DNA of 64,000 nucleotides from Photobacterium sanctipauli (GCF_003026495.1 NZ_PYMA01000001.1:682001-746000), one strand, 5' to 3'; shown: positions 8,717 through 18,257, counted from the stretch's first letter. Notes: generated by a model not told the origin, from the sequence alone. Program-made: numbers and translations.

Positions 8717-10267
8717 ATGAACCAGTTTGAACTCGCACTAGCAAAATACATTCAAGAATTCGCCCCTATTCCTGTTGTTGATATCGAGCAACATTTTAAT
8801 AAGTCCAAGTCCACGATTTCTAGAAGCATAAATAAGATCAACAACCTAATTGAAAATAAAGATTTTATTCACTTCGATAAGCAAATAATTAACACAAATT
8901 TTTCTTATTTTGGCTATACCCGTTTACTCAATAAGCTTACGCTTACCCAGTACCATACCAATAGCAATGAGAGGATCCGCGCCCTACTCGTCGAAATGAC
9001 CTTGAACGACGTGGTAAACCGGAAGCAATTTTACTACCGCTTTGGAACCAGTGATACCACCCAGAAAAATGACCGCCAGCAGTTCAATGCCACCTTGGCC
9101 CAGCTTGGCTTGGGTTACGAAGTAGTCGCCCGCATAGGCAGCCGCTTGACAGGCAGCGAGCGCCACATCAGGGTGCAAGCAACCAAAGCATTGCTCAATA
9201 CACTTGAGCTAGACAAGGACAACCAACTGACCGAGCATATATCCAATACCCCGGTTAATCGATTAATGGCCAGTCAGTTCCTTGAGTATTGCCAGCAGCA
9301 TCTTGCGCCTGCTGTCACGCTATTTAACAAAATAGAGAACCACTACCATTTAAAGCTTTCTTATAATTCAAAAAAATTCATTCTTATTTACTTTGCTATT
9401 TCTTTAAGGCGAATAAGTATCAACCACCTTAATGTATCCCACCTTGAGGTGATTGATTTTTCGGCTCAAGAGCTCTCAATACTTGAGAATAAAAATGAAA
9501 ATAGATTAGCCAACCAAATTATTTCATCGCTGACATTTCATGCGGGTAAATATAATTGCTATGATCTGATGCTTACCCCACTTGTGGAGCAATTCACCCA
9601 CCAGCTTAAGCAAAACATTCGTACTCAAATACACAACGAACAGGATTTTTATGCCGATGTTTATAGCGTAATCACCCGCTGCCTCTATCAAGCCACTTTA
9701 GATATCACGTTCCCCGATAAGAAATTGCTAAACGTCGCCAACAAGCATGCCTATGTTTACGGATTGGTAAAAACACATATCACCCAGGTTGAAAAAACAG
9801 CAGGGATCCGCCTTGATGATAATCACCTCGCCACCATTACCATGGTGATCAAAAAGTATGTTGTCCAAAATAAAGCCGTCACCCGCGAACGCGCCCGTAT
9901 CTACCTCATCAGCAACTCATCGGAAAGTAAACTTGGCTATTTCATCGAAAAGTTAAAGACCCGATTCCACGTCGAAGTAAAAGGCATTGTTAACAGCAAT
10001 GAGATCATCCATATCCCCGACGACGAGTATGACTTGCTCATCACCTTTACCAACAAGATTTCGCGCTACCTGTCTTTCCATGGCAAAACCTCGGTAAAAC
10101 TCGGCTACCAACTTAAAGAAAGCGACTTTCGCCAGTTACAAGCACTGGGGCTATCCCGCTCGGCACGTAAGATCCCAGCCGATGAATTCGTCAACCAAAT
10201 TCAAGGGCTCACCCCACACGAAATTCGCCACCTGTTAAAAAGCCATTTCCCAGAACACTTTATCTAG
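8717..10267 (+). CDS. PRD-containing transcriptional regulator of the adjacent PTS operon
   Basis: Regulator of 516 residues with the modular layout of PTS-controlled activators/antiterminators. An N-terminal winged helix (KSKSTISRSINKINNLIE, about 28-45) is followed by a second Mga-like helix-turn-helix region (about 85-140), PRD-like helical domains (about 190-385) and a C-terminal domain resembling a PTS EIIB fold (RIYLISNSSESKLGYFIEKL, about 395 onward). PRD proteins are phosphorylated on histidines by PTS components to sense substrate flux. The gene sits 103 bp upstream of the PTS permease on the same strand, so it very likely controls that operon. AT-rich stretches inside the gene suggest foreign or relaxed composition. 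Confidence 0.75.
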   Translation: MNQFELALAKYIQEFAPIPVVDIEQHFNKSKSTISRSINKINNLIENKDFIHFDKQIINTNFSYFGYTRLLNKLTLTQYHTNSNERIRALLVEMTLNDVVNRKQFYYRFGTSDTTQKNDRQQFNATLAQLGLGYEVVARIGSRLTGSERHIRVQATKALLNTLELDKDNQLTEHISNTPVNRLMASQFLEYCQQHLAPAVTLFNKIENHYHLKLSYNSKKFILIYFAISLRRISINHLNVSHLEVIDFSAQELSILENKNENRLANQIISSLTFHAGKYNCYDLMLTPLVEQFTHQLKQNIRTQIHNEQDFYADVYSVITRCLYQATLDITFPDKKLLNVANKHAYVYGLVKTHITQVEKTAGIRLDDNHLATITMVIKKYVVQNKAVTRERARIYLISNSSESKLGYFIEKLKTRFHVEVKGIVNSNEIIHIPDDEYDLLITFTNKISRYLSFHGKTSVKLGYQLKESDFRQLQALGLSRSARKIPADEFVNQIQGLTPHEIRHLLKSHFPEHFI

Positions 10268-10369
10268 GGTCACTTTTTGCAACGATTTAAGCCGATTTTC
10301 TTGCCTTGATGACCCATAACAAAATTTTATCATTAGTCGCGTTCAACCAATAAGAATAGGTATCCTACA

Positions 10370-11929
10370 ATGCGCTCTAACTTCAAAAATGAAGTCCAAA
10401 CATTCGGGCGCTCCCTGCTGCTACCGATAGCCGTTTTGGCCCCTGTCGGTATGATCATGGGAGTCTCAAGTGCTCTTGGACAATCCTACATGATTGAAAA
10501 ATTTCCCATGTTGGGGAATGAGTTTTTTACCATCCTGTTCCAATCACTACGTGAAATCGCCAGTGTTGTCTTTGCCAATATCCCACTACTATTCGCAATG
10601 GGTGTCGCCTATGGCATGTCGAAAAAAGAAAAGGGGATTGCCGTCTTTGCTTCGGTGATCGCTTATTTGACGCTGCTCATTTCCATGAAGGTCAGCCTTC
10701 AGCTCACTGGTACATTGAACACCGAAACCCCGAGCCTAGTCGGTCAAGGTGTGGTGCTAGGGGTTCACACATTGAAGATCGAAGCCCTTGGCGGGATCAT
10801 CGCCGGCCTTGTCGCCGCGCTCACCACTGACCGCTTCTATCGTTTGCAGTTACCATTAGCCTTTGCCTTCTTCAGTGGCAAAAAGTCGGTTGCTATTATC
10901 TCCATCGCCCTGATGATCCCGATCGGCTTAGGCATCCCGTTCGTATGGAACCTATTCACTACGGCAATGATCAGCTTATCAAGCGTATTCATGGCGGAGG
11001 GTTTTGGCTCGGGCTTATATTGGACTCTAAACCGGCTGCTTATCCCATTCGGCCTACACCACGTATTTAGTTCCGCGATGCGTTTCACCGAAGCGGGCGG
11101 TATCTATGTTATTGATGGCGTAACCTATACCGGTATTTTGCCAGCGATGAACCAAATCCTGTTCGAGCTAGGCCCAGATCATCCGGCGTGGGAACAATAC
11201 ATGCCAACCCTATCGTCATACCTTGCCCCAGGGCAAATGCTAACAACGCTGTTCCGTATTCCTGCTATCGGCCTTGCAATGTACCACACCGCATTTGCCA
11301 AAAATAAAACCATTGCCAAAGGCTTAATCCTGACTGTGGTGCTAACCGCATTCTTGGGTAACGTTACCGAACCGCTCGAGTTCTCATTCTTGTTCATTGC
11401 ACCCAAGTTGTTCGCTGTCTACGCCCTACTTTGTGGCCTATTGACCATACCGATGTATTACCTAGATATTTCAATGGGCTACATCCGAGGCACTATCTTC
11501 GACTTCGGCATCTTTGGCTTGATGTACGAAAACACCCAATGGCTAAACCTAGTACTGCTTGGCTTGGTGAACTTCGTGGTGTTCTACTTCGTGTTCCGCT
11601 ACGCCATTGTACGCTTCAACATTGCCACGCCAGGACGTGAGAAAGACGTGGGTGATAACACCCTACTCATTAACAAGGAATACGACAAAATCGCAGATAT
11701 CGTTGTTGAAGCACTGGGTGGTAAAAACAACATCAAGCGTGTTGAAAACTGCGTCACTCGACTGCGTATAGACGTTAAAGATCAAAAGATTATCGATGTA
11801 AAACGATTCAAGGAAGCCGGTTCATCAGGCACCTTTATACCTTCCAGTAACCATGTCCATGTTGTTTTCGGTCCTCATGTCGAGTTTGTCCGTAACGCCG
11901 TTGACGATAACCTGACAGCCGGAGCTTAA
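10370..11929 (+). CDS. PTS system EIIBC component, glucose/GlcNAc superfamily
   Basis: Inner-membrane permease that phosphorylates its sugar during import. 519 residues: an EIIC domain with about 10 helices (1-410, including GNVTEPLEFSFLFIAP, the conserved sugar-binding loop) and a C-terminal EIIB domain with the phospho-accepting Cys461 in NCVTRLR. No EIIA domain is present, so phosphate must come from a separate EIIA such as Crr. It is first in a three-gene unit with a lyase and a deacetylase, 2 bp before the lyase start. Family is confident; the substrate is probably an N-substituted amino sugar judging by neighbours, which is inference. Confidence 0.88.
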   Translation: MRSNFKNEVQTFGRSLLLPIAVLAPVGMIMGVSSALGQSYMIEKFPMLGNEFFTILFQSLREIASVVFANIPLLFAMGVAYGMSKKEKGIAVFASVIAYLTLLISMKVSLQLTGTLNTETPSLVGQGVVLGVHTLKIEALGGIIAGLVAALTTDRFYRLQLPLAFAFFSGKKSVAIISIALMIPIGLGIPFVWNLFTTAMISLSSVFMAEGFGSGLYWTLNRLLIPFGLHHVFSSAMRFTEAGGIYVIDGVTYTGILPAMNQILFELGPDHPAWEQYMPTLSSYLAPGQMLTTLFRIPAIGLAMYHTAFAKNKTIAKGLILTVVLTAFLGNVTEPLEFSFLFIAPKLFAVYALLCGLLTIPMYYLDISMGYIRGTIFDFGIFGLMYENTQWLNLVLLGLVNFVVFYFVFRYAIVRFNIATPGREKDVGDNTLLINKEYDKIADIVVEALGGKNNIKRVENCVTRLRIDVKDQKIIDVKRFKEAGSSGTFIPSSNHVHVVFGPHVEFVRNAVDDNLTAGA

Positions 11930-11931
11930 CC

Positions 11932-13278
11932 ATGCGCGCTTTATATGATTCCAAGAGCCTGACGATTAACCACGAAGGGATGAAAGATCTCTTCAGCAAC
12001 GAGGCTCGAATCCAATCTTGGCTCGACCTCGAATCGGCGCTTGCCCAAGCTCAAGCAGAATTTGGCATGATCCCAGCCTCTGCAGCTGCCAACATCAGTG
12101 AAAACAGCCACCTCGACCGAATCGATCTGGTGAGAATGAATGAAATCTACCAGAAAATCGGCCATGGCTTTGTACCGCTGATCAAGGTGCTAGTGGAAGC
12201 TTGCGATGAAGAGAGTGGCAAATATGTACACTATGGTGTGACAACCCAGAACATCCAACAAAGTGCTCACCTCTTAGTGGTAAAGCGCTTCCACGACAAG
12301 CTGATGGATTTTGTCCAGCGCACTATCGAAAACCTTGGCCGTTTGGCAGCCGAGCACAAAGATACCGTGATGCCGGGCAGAACCCATGGTAAACATGCCT
12401 TGCCAATCACCTATGGCTATAAGGTGTCGGTGTGGATCAACGAACTGCTTGCCGCCAAAGAGCGTATGCAAGAAGCGGAAAAACGCGTATTTACCGTGAT
12501 GATGGGCGGCGCTGTTGGTGCCTTCCATGCCACCGGTGAAACGGGACGCAAAATCCAAGATCGCATTGCCGAGCAACTGGGCATGCACTCAATGCCTATC
12601 CCGTCGCGCAATACCCGTATTTTCCGCGCCGAATACATTACCAACCTATGCTTGCTGGCGTCGACTTACCATAAAATCGCCGAAGAGGTTTACCAAACGT
12701 CCAGCGAGGAGTTTGCCGAAGTATCGGAAGCCTTTGCCAAAGGAACGGTTGGCAGCAGCACCATGCCACAGAAGGTCAACCCTAAGCTAGCCAAAGGGAT
12801 CATTGCCAACGCCCAAAAGCTATATTCAGTACAAACAGCAAGCATGTACGTTGCACCTCGCCCATTCGAGGCCGACAGCTCAGCTTACTTCATCTACGAT
12901 GCCAGCTTACAAGAGAGTATCGAACTGATGGCTGAGATTGTCCTTCGCGCCGAAGAGCTGACCCGTACCATCGTCATCAACCCTGACAAAATGTTCCGCA
13001 ATGTGATGATCACCAAGGGACTGATCAACAGTGAAAAAATCATGATGAAATTGGTCGATAGGCTGGGGAAAGATCCGGCACACGAGTTGGTTTACGAGCT
13101 GGCGATGGAAAGCACCCACCAGGGTATCGATTACAACGAAGTGCTGGCAAATAACCCGGTCATCACTGACAACTTTAGCCCGCAGGAAATCACTGATATG
13201 CTCGACCCGCGTCAATATACCGGTTTATGCTCGGTGATTGCAGAAGAGTTTGCCCAGCGCGCATTGGGGGGCCAGTAA
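11932..13278 (+). CDS. Adenylosuccinate lyase / CMLE-type lyase (fumarase superfamily)
   Basis: Cytosolic enzyme of 448 residues of the fumarase/aspartase superfamily, which eliminates fumarate or a related acid from C-N or C-O bonds. Visible motifs are GRTHGKHALPITYGYKV (about 145-161) and the superfamily signature GSSTMPQKVNP (about 281-291), a form closer to PurB and carboxymuconate-cyclase types than to fumarase. PurB in its usual role would not sit between a PTS permease and a NagA-like deacetylase, so this copy probably acts on an imported, phosphorylated N-substituted sugar. Stop and next start share one base (TAATG). Confidence 0.8.
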   Translation: MRALYDSKSLTINHEGMKDLFSNEARIQSWLDLESALAQAQAEFGMIPASAAANISENSHLDRIDLVRMNEIYQKIGHGFVPLIKVLVEACDEESGKYVHYGVTTQNIQQSAHLLVVKRFHDKLMDFVQRTIENLGRLAAEHKDTVMPGRTHGKHALPITYGYKVSVWINELLAAKERMQEAEKRVFTVMMGGAVGAFHATGETGRKIQDRIAEQLGMHSMPIPSRNTRIFRAEYITNLCLLASTYHKIAEEVYQTSSEEFAEVSEAFAKGTVGSSTMPQKVNPKLAKGIIANAQKLYSVQTASMYVAPRPFEADSSAYFIYDASLQESIELMAEIVLRAEELTRTIVINPDKMFRNVMITKGLINSEKIMMKLVDRLGKDPAHELVYELAMESTHQGIDYNEVLANNPVITDNFSPQEITDMLDPRQYTGLCSVIAEEFAQRALGGQ

Positions 13279-14477
13279 TGTCTCAGCTCGTATTAAAATC
13301 CGACCGCATTATTACCCCACAAGGGGAAGTCTCAGGCTTTGTTGAGATCCGCGATGGTAAAATCCATGCCATTACCGAAAGCTACCTAGGCGATTACCTG
13401 GACTACACTGGCAAAACCTTGATGCCAGGATTTATCGATATCCATATCCATGGCTGGGGGCGCGGTTCATACGCCTACAAGGGAAACATCGAGTCATTAC
13501 GCTACATGTCCGAAGATTTGCCAAAAGTTGGTGTTACCGCTTACCTACCAACAACAAGCACCATGCCAAACGACTTCTTGGAATCTTCGCTGCTGGCAGC
13601 CAAGGAACACATAGGGGAATACCGACCAGATATGGGTGCAGAGCCTATCGGTATCCATATGGAAGGCCCGTACATCAACAAAGCGTATTTGGGCCTGCAG
13701 CGTGAGGACAGCATCCAACAACCCAGCATCGAAGGATTCGACCACTTCAACCAGCTGGCTGGCAACCAAGTGAAGTTAATGACACTGGCCCCCGAAATCG
13801 AGGGCAGCCTACCGTTAATCAGCCACCTGAGAGACAAGGGGATCACGGCTTCAGCGGGCCATACCGCAGCAACGTTTGATGAAATTACGGCAGCCATTGA
13901 AGCAGGCTTGCAGCATTTCACTCATGCTTACAGCGGTATGCGCGGATTCCACCACCGCGAACTCGGGGTGGTTGGCGCTCTGATGTATTACCAGGACACC
14001 TTTGCCGAAGTGGCCAAGCAAACCGGCATCACCGTCAAACCCGAAGCGTTCGACATCTTGTACCGCTTGAAAACCGACAACCGCATGGTAATGATGAGCG
14101 ATTGCATGGGCTACGCCGACTTCCCGGACGGTTACGAGTTCTACCATTATCTGCGCAAAGAAACCTTTATCGTCGAGGGGGGTAAACTCCACCTGAAGCA
14201 TGATGACGGCAGCGTGAAAACAGTCGACCCATGCTGCTACCAGGAAGTCGCGGGGCTTGAAATGAACTACCTTGAGTCAGTGCGAGCCGTTGTCGACCGC
14301 CTCGATCATGGGCTTTGCTCTGTCGCTAAAATTGCCTGTGAAAACCCGGCAATCCTAGCTGGGGCTTCAGATCGCAAAGGCAAACTGGCAACAGGGATGG
14401 ATGCCGATATTCTGGTTTTAGATGATGAACTCAACCTGGTTGACGTCTATTGCCACGGAGTTAAACAACCCTTGTAA
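13278..14477 (+). CDS. NagA-like N-acetylglucosamine-6-phosphate deacetylase family amidohydrolase
   Basis: Metal-dependent amidohydrolase of 399 residues. It keeps the NagA framework: PGFIDIHIHGWG (HxH), IHMEGPYIN (metal-binding Glu), SAGHTAATFDE (metal His), a FHHRELGVVGAL block and a catalytic Asp in MVMMSDCMG. Several substrate-loop segments differ from true NagA: the loop is THAYSGMRGFHH rather than the THLFNAM type, and CMGYADFPDG follows the catalytic Asp where NagA has an ATAPAG-type sequence. The expected reaction is hydrolysis of an N-acyl group from a hexosamine-6-phosphate, but the divergence suggests another acyl group or sugar. The ATG at 13278 was chosen over an upstream in-frame start because it abuts the lyase stop. 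Confidence 0.8.
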   Translation: MSQLVLKSDRIITPQGEVSGFVEIRDGKIHAITESYLGDYLDYTGKTLMPGFIDIHIHGWGRGSYAYKGNIESLRYMSEDLPKVGVTAYLPTTSTMPNDFLESSLLAAKEHIGEYRPDMGAEPIGIHMEGPYINKAYLGLQREDSIQQPSIEGFDHFNQLAGNQVKLMTLAPEIEGSLPLISHLRDKGITASAGHTAATFDEITAAIEAGLQHFTHAYSGMRGFHHRELGVVGALMYYQDTFAEVAKQTGITVKPEAFDILYRLKTDNRMVMMSDCMGYADFPDGYEFYHYLRKETFIVEGGKLHLKHDDGSVKTVDPCCYQEVAGLEMNYLESVRAVVDRLDHGLCSVAKIACENPAILAGASDRKGKLATGMDADILVLDDELNLVDVYCHGVKQPL

Positions 14478-14489
14478 CGTCCTAGTACA

Positions 14490-14524
14490 AACCCGCAAGA
14501 TACCCCTATCTTGCGGGTTTTCTG
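14490..14524 (+). terminator. Terminator of the PTS-lyase-deacetylase operon
   Basis: Perfect 12-bp stem ACCCGCAAGATA / TATCTTGCGGGT with a 4-nt C loop, followed by TTTTCT. Confidence 0.88.
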
Positions 14525-14544
14525 TACCGAGAGGCTAACCCGGC

Positions 14545-15921
14545 CTAGGGGGTTTGATCGCCCTGCGGTGCATCATTATCCCCTGTTTCTTTAGCCCGCT
14601 CTTCAAACGGCGATTCGAAAATCGGGTTCGCCAAGAACGCCTCGTCGGTCAGGGTTTTCATAAACGCCACCAGCGCCGCTTTCTCTTCTTCGTTGAGCCC
14701 CATCCGGATAGCTGGCCCGCCGGGTTGTCCGTTTGAGGTTAAATCGGGGCTCAAGCTTGGATGCCGTTTGATGCCGCTGTTATAGAATTCAACAACATCT
14801 TCCAATGTTGCCAGGCTACCGTCGTGCATATACGGTGCCCCCACTTCGATGTTACGTAATGACGGTGATTTAAAGAAGCCGTTACCCGCCCCCTGATCGG
14901 CGGCATTGCGATCAATAAGCCCGTTCACATGGGCCTGATCCATGCTGTGCGCTGTGGTGGTATGACAGGCCACACAACCCAAGGAATCACGCTCAGGGCC
15001 CGGAAAGCCTGAGAACAATTTAAGTCCCAGCATCTCCTGCTCAGTAAACACCGACTCGAAGTCAGGCTCATTCCAATCAGCATCGAACGCTTGATCGTAT
15101 TTGGATTCATAGCTCACCATGGTGCGAATAAATTGCGCCATCGCAAGGGCTATCCGCTCGCTGGTAATCGCATCATCACCGAAGACTTGCTCGAACAAGG
15201 GGCCATAGAAGCTGGTTTCAGCCATTTTGACTTCTAGATCAAACAAGTTCATTCCCATCTCGACAGGATCCTGAATCGGCATCAATACCTGGTCTTCTAA
15301 CGTATCCGCCCTTTCATCCCAAAAGAACTTGCCGTTTCGATAGTAGGTTGCGTTAGATAGGCTCATCGAGTGGCGACCAGTTTTTCCCCCATCAAAGCCA
15401 TCACTGAACACTTTAGGGTCGGTGAAACCGTGCTTTTGAATATGGCAATCGGCACAAGCTACAGTGTTGTTTGCCGACAGTCGAACATCATAGAAAATAA
15501 CTCGGCCTAGGTTCGCCCCTTCGTTGGTCACCGGGTTTCCAAAAGGCGTGTTATCTTGCCCATCAACACTGCCAAATGGCGCAGAGAGGCGAGTGTAATA
15601 ATTTGGCCTTGCCGCCAGATACGCTTCATAGTCATGGGTGACTGATAAATCAGGCATCGGCAAGCCATCAATATCCAATTTAGGTTCTGGTTCGGGCTCC
15701 GGTTCAGGCTCGGGCGTTGGCTCAGGTGCAGGTGGATTACCATCACCATCAGGCGCTTCTGGCTCTGGTGATGCTTCAGGTTCGTTTGTCGACTCTGCCA
15801 CTTGCTCACCATCACCAGAGGCGGCAGCAACAGAACTAATTTCGTCGTCGCTAGAATCGTCACGACAAGCGGTAACGGACGCCAAAATGACGACCGCCAA
15901 TAAATAGCGAGAAGTATTCAT
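14545..15921 (-). CDS. Di-haem cytochrome c peroxidase (CCP/MauG family) lipoprotein
   Basis: Periplasmic, lipid-anchored di-haem peroxidase of 458 residues. The signal peptide ends in a lipobox (SVTAC, Cys19). Residues 30-85 form an acidic Pro/Glu spacer with PEPEPEPEPEPK repeats that would hold the enzyme away from the membrane. The catalytic part has two CxxCH haem sites (CADCH near 156 and CVACH near 318) and the family GAPYMHDGSLATLEDVVEFYN block near 375. Expected reaction: reduction of hydrogen peroxide with cytochrome c electrons; MauG-like oxidation of another substrate is possible. GGAG precedes the ATG, and a short inverted repeat lies just before it. Confidence 0.87.
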   Translation of the reverse strand: MNTSRYLLAVVILASVTACRDDSSDDEISSVAAASGDGEQVAESTNEPEASPEPEAPDGDGNPPAPEPTPEPEPEPEPEPKLDIDGLPMPDLSVTHDYEAYLAARPNYYTRLSAPFGSVDGQDNTPFGNPVTNEGANLGRVIFYDVRLSANNTVACADCHIQKHGFTDPKVFSDGFDGGKTGRHSMSLSNATYYRNGKFFWDERADTLEDQVLMPIQDPVEMGMNLFDLEVKMAETSFYGPLFEQVFGDDAITSERIALAMAQFIRTMVSYESKYDQAFDADWNEPDFESVFTEQEMLGLKLFSGFPGPERDSLGCVACHTTTAHSMDQAHVNGLIDRNAADQGAGNGFFKSPSLRNIEVGAPYMHDGSLATLEDVVEFYNSGIKRHPSLSPDLTSNGQPGGPAIRMGLNEEEKAALVAFMKTLTDEAFLANPIFESPFEERAKETGDNDAPQGDQTP

Positions 15922-15932
15922 TCAAACACTCC

Positions 15933-15953
15933 ATACCTAGCCAAAATAGGTAT
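15933..15953. promoter_or_regulatory. Inverted repeat next to the di-haem peroxidase ribosome-binding site
   Basis: ATACCTA and TAGGTAT, a perfect 7-bp inverted repeat with a 7-nt spacer. It directly adjoins the GGAG ribosome-binding site on the minus strand. The nine-base ATACCTAGC recurs at 16036-16044. It could be an operator or an mRNA hairpin affecting translation. Confidence 0.4.
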
Positions 15954-16289
15954 CTTTAGGGGTTATAATTTATGGCAGTAAGTTAAATTATTATTTTTCC
16001 TGCCTATTTCTATCTTCACCAGCGTACATAGGCCAATACCTAGCAACTTCACACTGGTTGCACTACCAAACCTAATACTGCTACGGCGCAATTCATCCCC
16101 AATGAAAAAAGGCGTATTTAGGTTGATAGTAAAAAACTAGCAATGAAATTAAGGTCTTGTTTCTGACTACTGAGATATGATGGAGCTAGACCACCAAAAG
16201 CAATAACCCAAATCAAAGCGGTGAGTAGGGCGTGTAGGAAGAACTTGGGCCAGCAAACTGCCAATAATCGCTAAACCTGTCCGCTCTGA
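15954..16289. other. Intergenic region upstream of the di-haem peroxidase gene
   Basis: About 340 bases without a convincing gene. It must hold the promoter of the minus-strand peroxidase gene and contains a second ATACCTAGC motif at 16036-16044. Short open frames here have no ribosome-binding site. Nothing else is recognised. Confidence 0.5.
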
Positions 16290-16322
16290 CTAAAACAAAA
16301 GCCAGTCACGAAGACTGGCTTT
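16290..16322 (-). terminator. Terminator of the EEP-family lipoprotein gene
   Basis: Stem AAAGCCAGTC / GACTGGCTTT with a 5-nt loop. Read on the minus strand it is followed by TGTTTTAG, about 30 bases after the stop at 16349. Confidence 0.75.
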
Positions 16323-16348
16323 GTAGCAGTTTAAGTTTGTGTAATAGA

Positions 16349-17710
16349 TTAAAGCTGAGCTTCAATCCATACCATACGGTGATCGGATGAAATTGATTTC
16401 CCATCACCAAAACCAACATCTTGATCGTTAAATAGCTTGCGCCCTTCTTCATATGAAGCAGACCAATAAACACCAGTTGCTTTTACGTCAAGTGTTGCCG
16501 AAGGCATCGCATAGTCGACCCCCAAACCAAATGTTGATGTAATACGGTTTGGATAAGGATGCTCAATCGATTCATCTACAGCATGCTCAGCAGCACCATA
16601 GCTAACAGGGTACAGAGCACCATTCGCTACACTTTGGTTTACCAATGGGTCACTATGAAGTGCTTCCATTACATCTGTAATACCATCCCCTGACCAACGT
16701 TCAAGGTTAAGATCGCCCATAATGACAAACTTAGCCTCTTCCCCTAAACCGCCAGAAGTCCCATTATCATCATAAATCGAGTCTGAGCCGTTAATGTAGT
16801 GCTGCCAAAACTCAACTTCAGCCGCATTCATTTGCATGTTCTTACCTGGGTCGAAAACTGGAGGGGTTGGGTGAGACATCAATAAGTGTACGGTTTCTTC
16901 CCCGCTCTCAGTTGGAACAATAATTGGTGCATCCACATGGTTTTTAGATGACAATCGGACAACTTCCCACTCTTCATCAGAGTACCACTCATCGCCGCAC
17001 TGCATACCATCAGGGATAGCTTCTGAGCCATCACAGATAGTAATCGTCGGGTTCTTGGCGCCTTCTAAGTCCTTCCACTTAAACTCTTGGAAAGTACGAG
17101 TATTAGCTGTATCGATTTCATACTGAGACATCAAGGCAAAAGCATATTGCCCATGGTAATTTCCAAACCCCCATGAGTCACCAGGTGCAGTACCATCTGA
17201 ACCGTCATTATCTAAATCATATCCTGATACAAGCCCGGTATTGGTCGCATATGACTCAAGAAATGGATACTCAATTGGTTCAAGATTTGGTTCACCACCA
17301 GCACCATCTATACTTTGCGGCACAGAAAGGTAGTTAATTTGGAAACCTTGAAGTGCAGTTAAATCCTCACCAACACCATCATTATTAAATTCAGCCATCA
17401 TCAACACATGTGGACGATTTTTCTGAACGATAGCGGCGACATTACGAATTTGAATAATATGCTCTGCTAGCACTTTATCTTGTTCATCAATAGAATTGTC
17501 CAAGTATGCAATAACCAGTTCACTTTGTTTTTCAGGTGAAACCTGCATCTCATCCGCGAGTTCTTCAAATGTCGCCCGGTCAAAAGATAAATTGAATGTT
17601 GCTAATTTCACTCTTTCTGTTGGCTCAACATATTTGATGGTTTCATCATTACAACCTGTAATTAATGCAGTCCCAACTAGCAATGCTAGTGAAGATTTCA
17701 ATAACTTCAT
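16349..17710 (-). CDS. Endonuclease/exonuclease/phosphatase-fold lipoprotein
   Basis: Secreted, lipid-anchored protein of 453 residues. The signal peptide ends in TALITGC (Cys20). The mature part matches the EEP (DNase I-like) fold: ATFNLSFD near 38-45, a MAEFN active-site Glu near 107, an HLLMSHPTPP block near 272, GDLNLERW near 334 and the terminal SSDHRMVW near 442. These are the metal and catalytic positions of extracellular nucleases and phosphodiesterases. Known relatives scavenge phosphate or nucleic acid outside the cell; the substrate here is not proven. The start has AAAGG 6 nt upstream. The gene looks more AT-rich than its neighbours. Confidence 0.75.
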   Translation of the reverse strand: MKLLKSSLALLVGTALITGCNDETIKYVEPTERVKLATFNLSFDRATFEELADEMQVSPEKQSELVIAYLDNSIDEQDKVLAEHIIQIRNVAAIVQKNRPHVLMMAEFNNDGVGEDLTALQGFQINYLSVPQSIDGAGGEPNLEPIEYPFLESYATNTGLVSGYDLDNDGSDGTAPGDSWGFGNYHGQYAFALMSQYEIDTANTRTFQEFKWKDLEGAKNPTITICDGSEAIPDGMQCGDEWYSDEEWEVVRLSSKNHVDAPIIVPTESGEETVHLLMSHPTPPVFDPGKNMQMNAAEVEFWQHYINGSDSIYDDNGTSGGLGEEAKFVIMGDLNLERWSGDGITDVMEALHSDPLVNQSVANGALYPVSYGAAEHAVDESIEHPYPNRITSTFGLGVDYAMPSATLDVKATGVYWSASYEEGRKLFNDQDVGFGDGKSISSDHRMVWIEAQL

Positions 17711-18257
17711 TTCAAACCTTTCTCAATTTACGGTTATTAATTTCAAGTTTCACCCTATTATAAACAGTAGAAATAAAGTGCTCCTGAATTAGCAATATTG
17801 AATAATCGAAAGCAGCAGCCCTTCCACAAAGTCCAGACTTAAAAAGAACAATATGGCTAAACTAATTCAAATTACAAGGTTCCTGTCCATCGATAAATTT
17901 TTGTGATGATACACAACATAATCATGAAAACCATACAAAAATATAGAGATCACTCGAGACTTATATCACAAATATAAAAATATTCATGCTACTTGATAAA
18001 TCACTTTATATTTTTTATAAATATATAAAACATAAGTTATATTGATTTAGCTCAGGCTTTAAACCTTCATAAAAAGCCTCTAAAACTAAATATAAGTTAC
18101 ATTAACAACGTATAACGCATAACAAACTAGAGTAGTGATTGATTAATTAACTTCATCACCACCATAAAATACCCGATTAGTTGATATCGTTACCCTCTGC
18201 TTAAATACCGCCCTAAATGTTTGTCATTGTCCGTTGTTTGTATTTAAGGTAATAAAA
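17711..18257. other. AT-rich intergenic region
   Basis: About 550 bases with very high A+T around 17930-18110 and no convincing gene. It should contain the minus-strand promoter of the EEP lipoprotein gene and, at its right end, the promoter of the small gene at 18258. A 7-bp stem (AGGCTTT / AAAGCCT) with a 12-nt loop spans 18054-18079 but lacks a T tract. Two similar segments, ATAAGTTATATTGA and ATAAGTTACATTAA, flank that stem. Confidence 0.5.

Noticed and set aside
10268..10369. A ribonucleic antiterminator (RAT) plus terminator before the PTS gene
   Set aside because: No convincing overlapping hairpin was found in the 102-bp gap, so the PRD regulator is described as a DNA-binding-type regulator instead.
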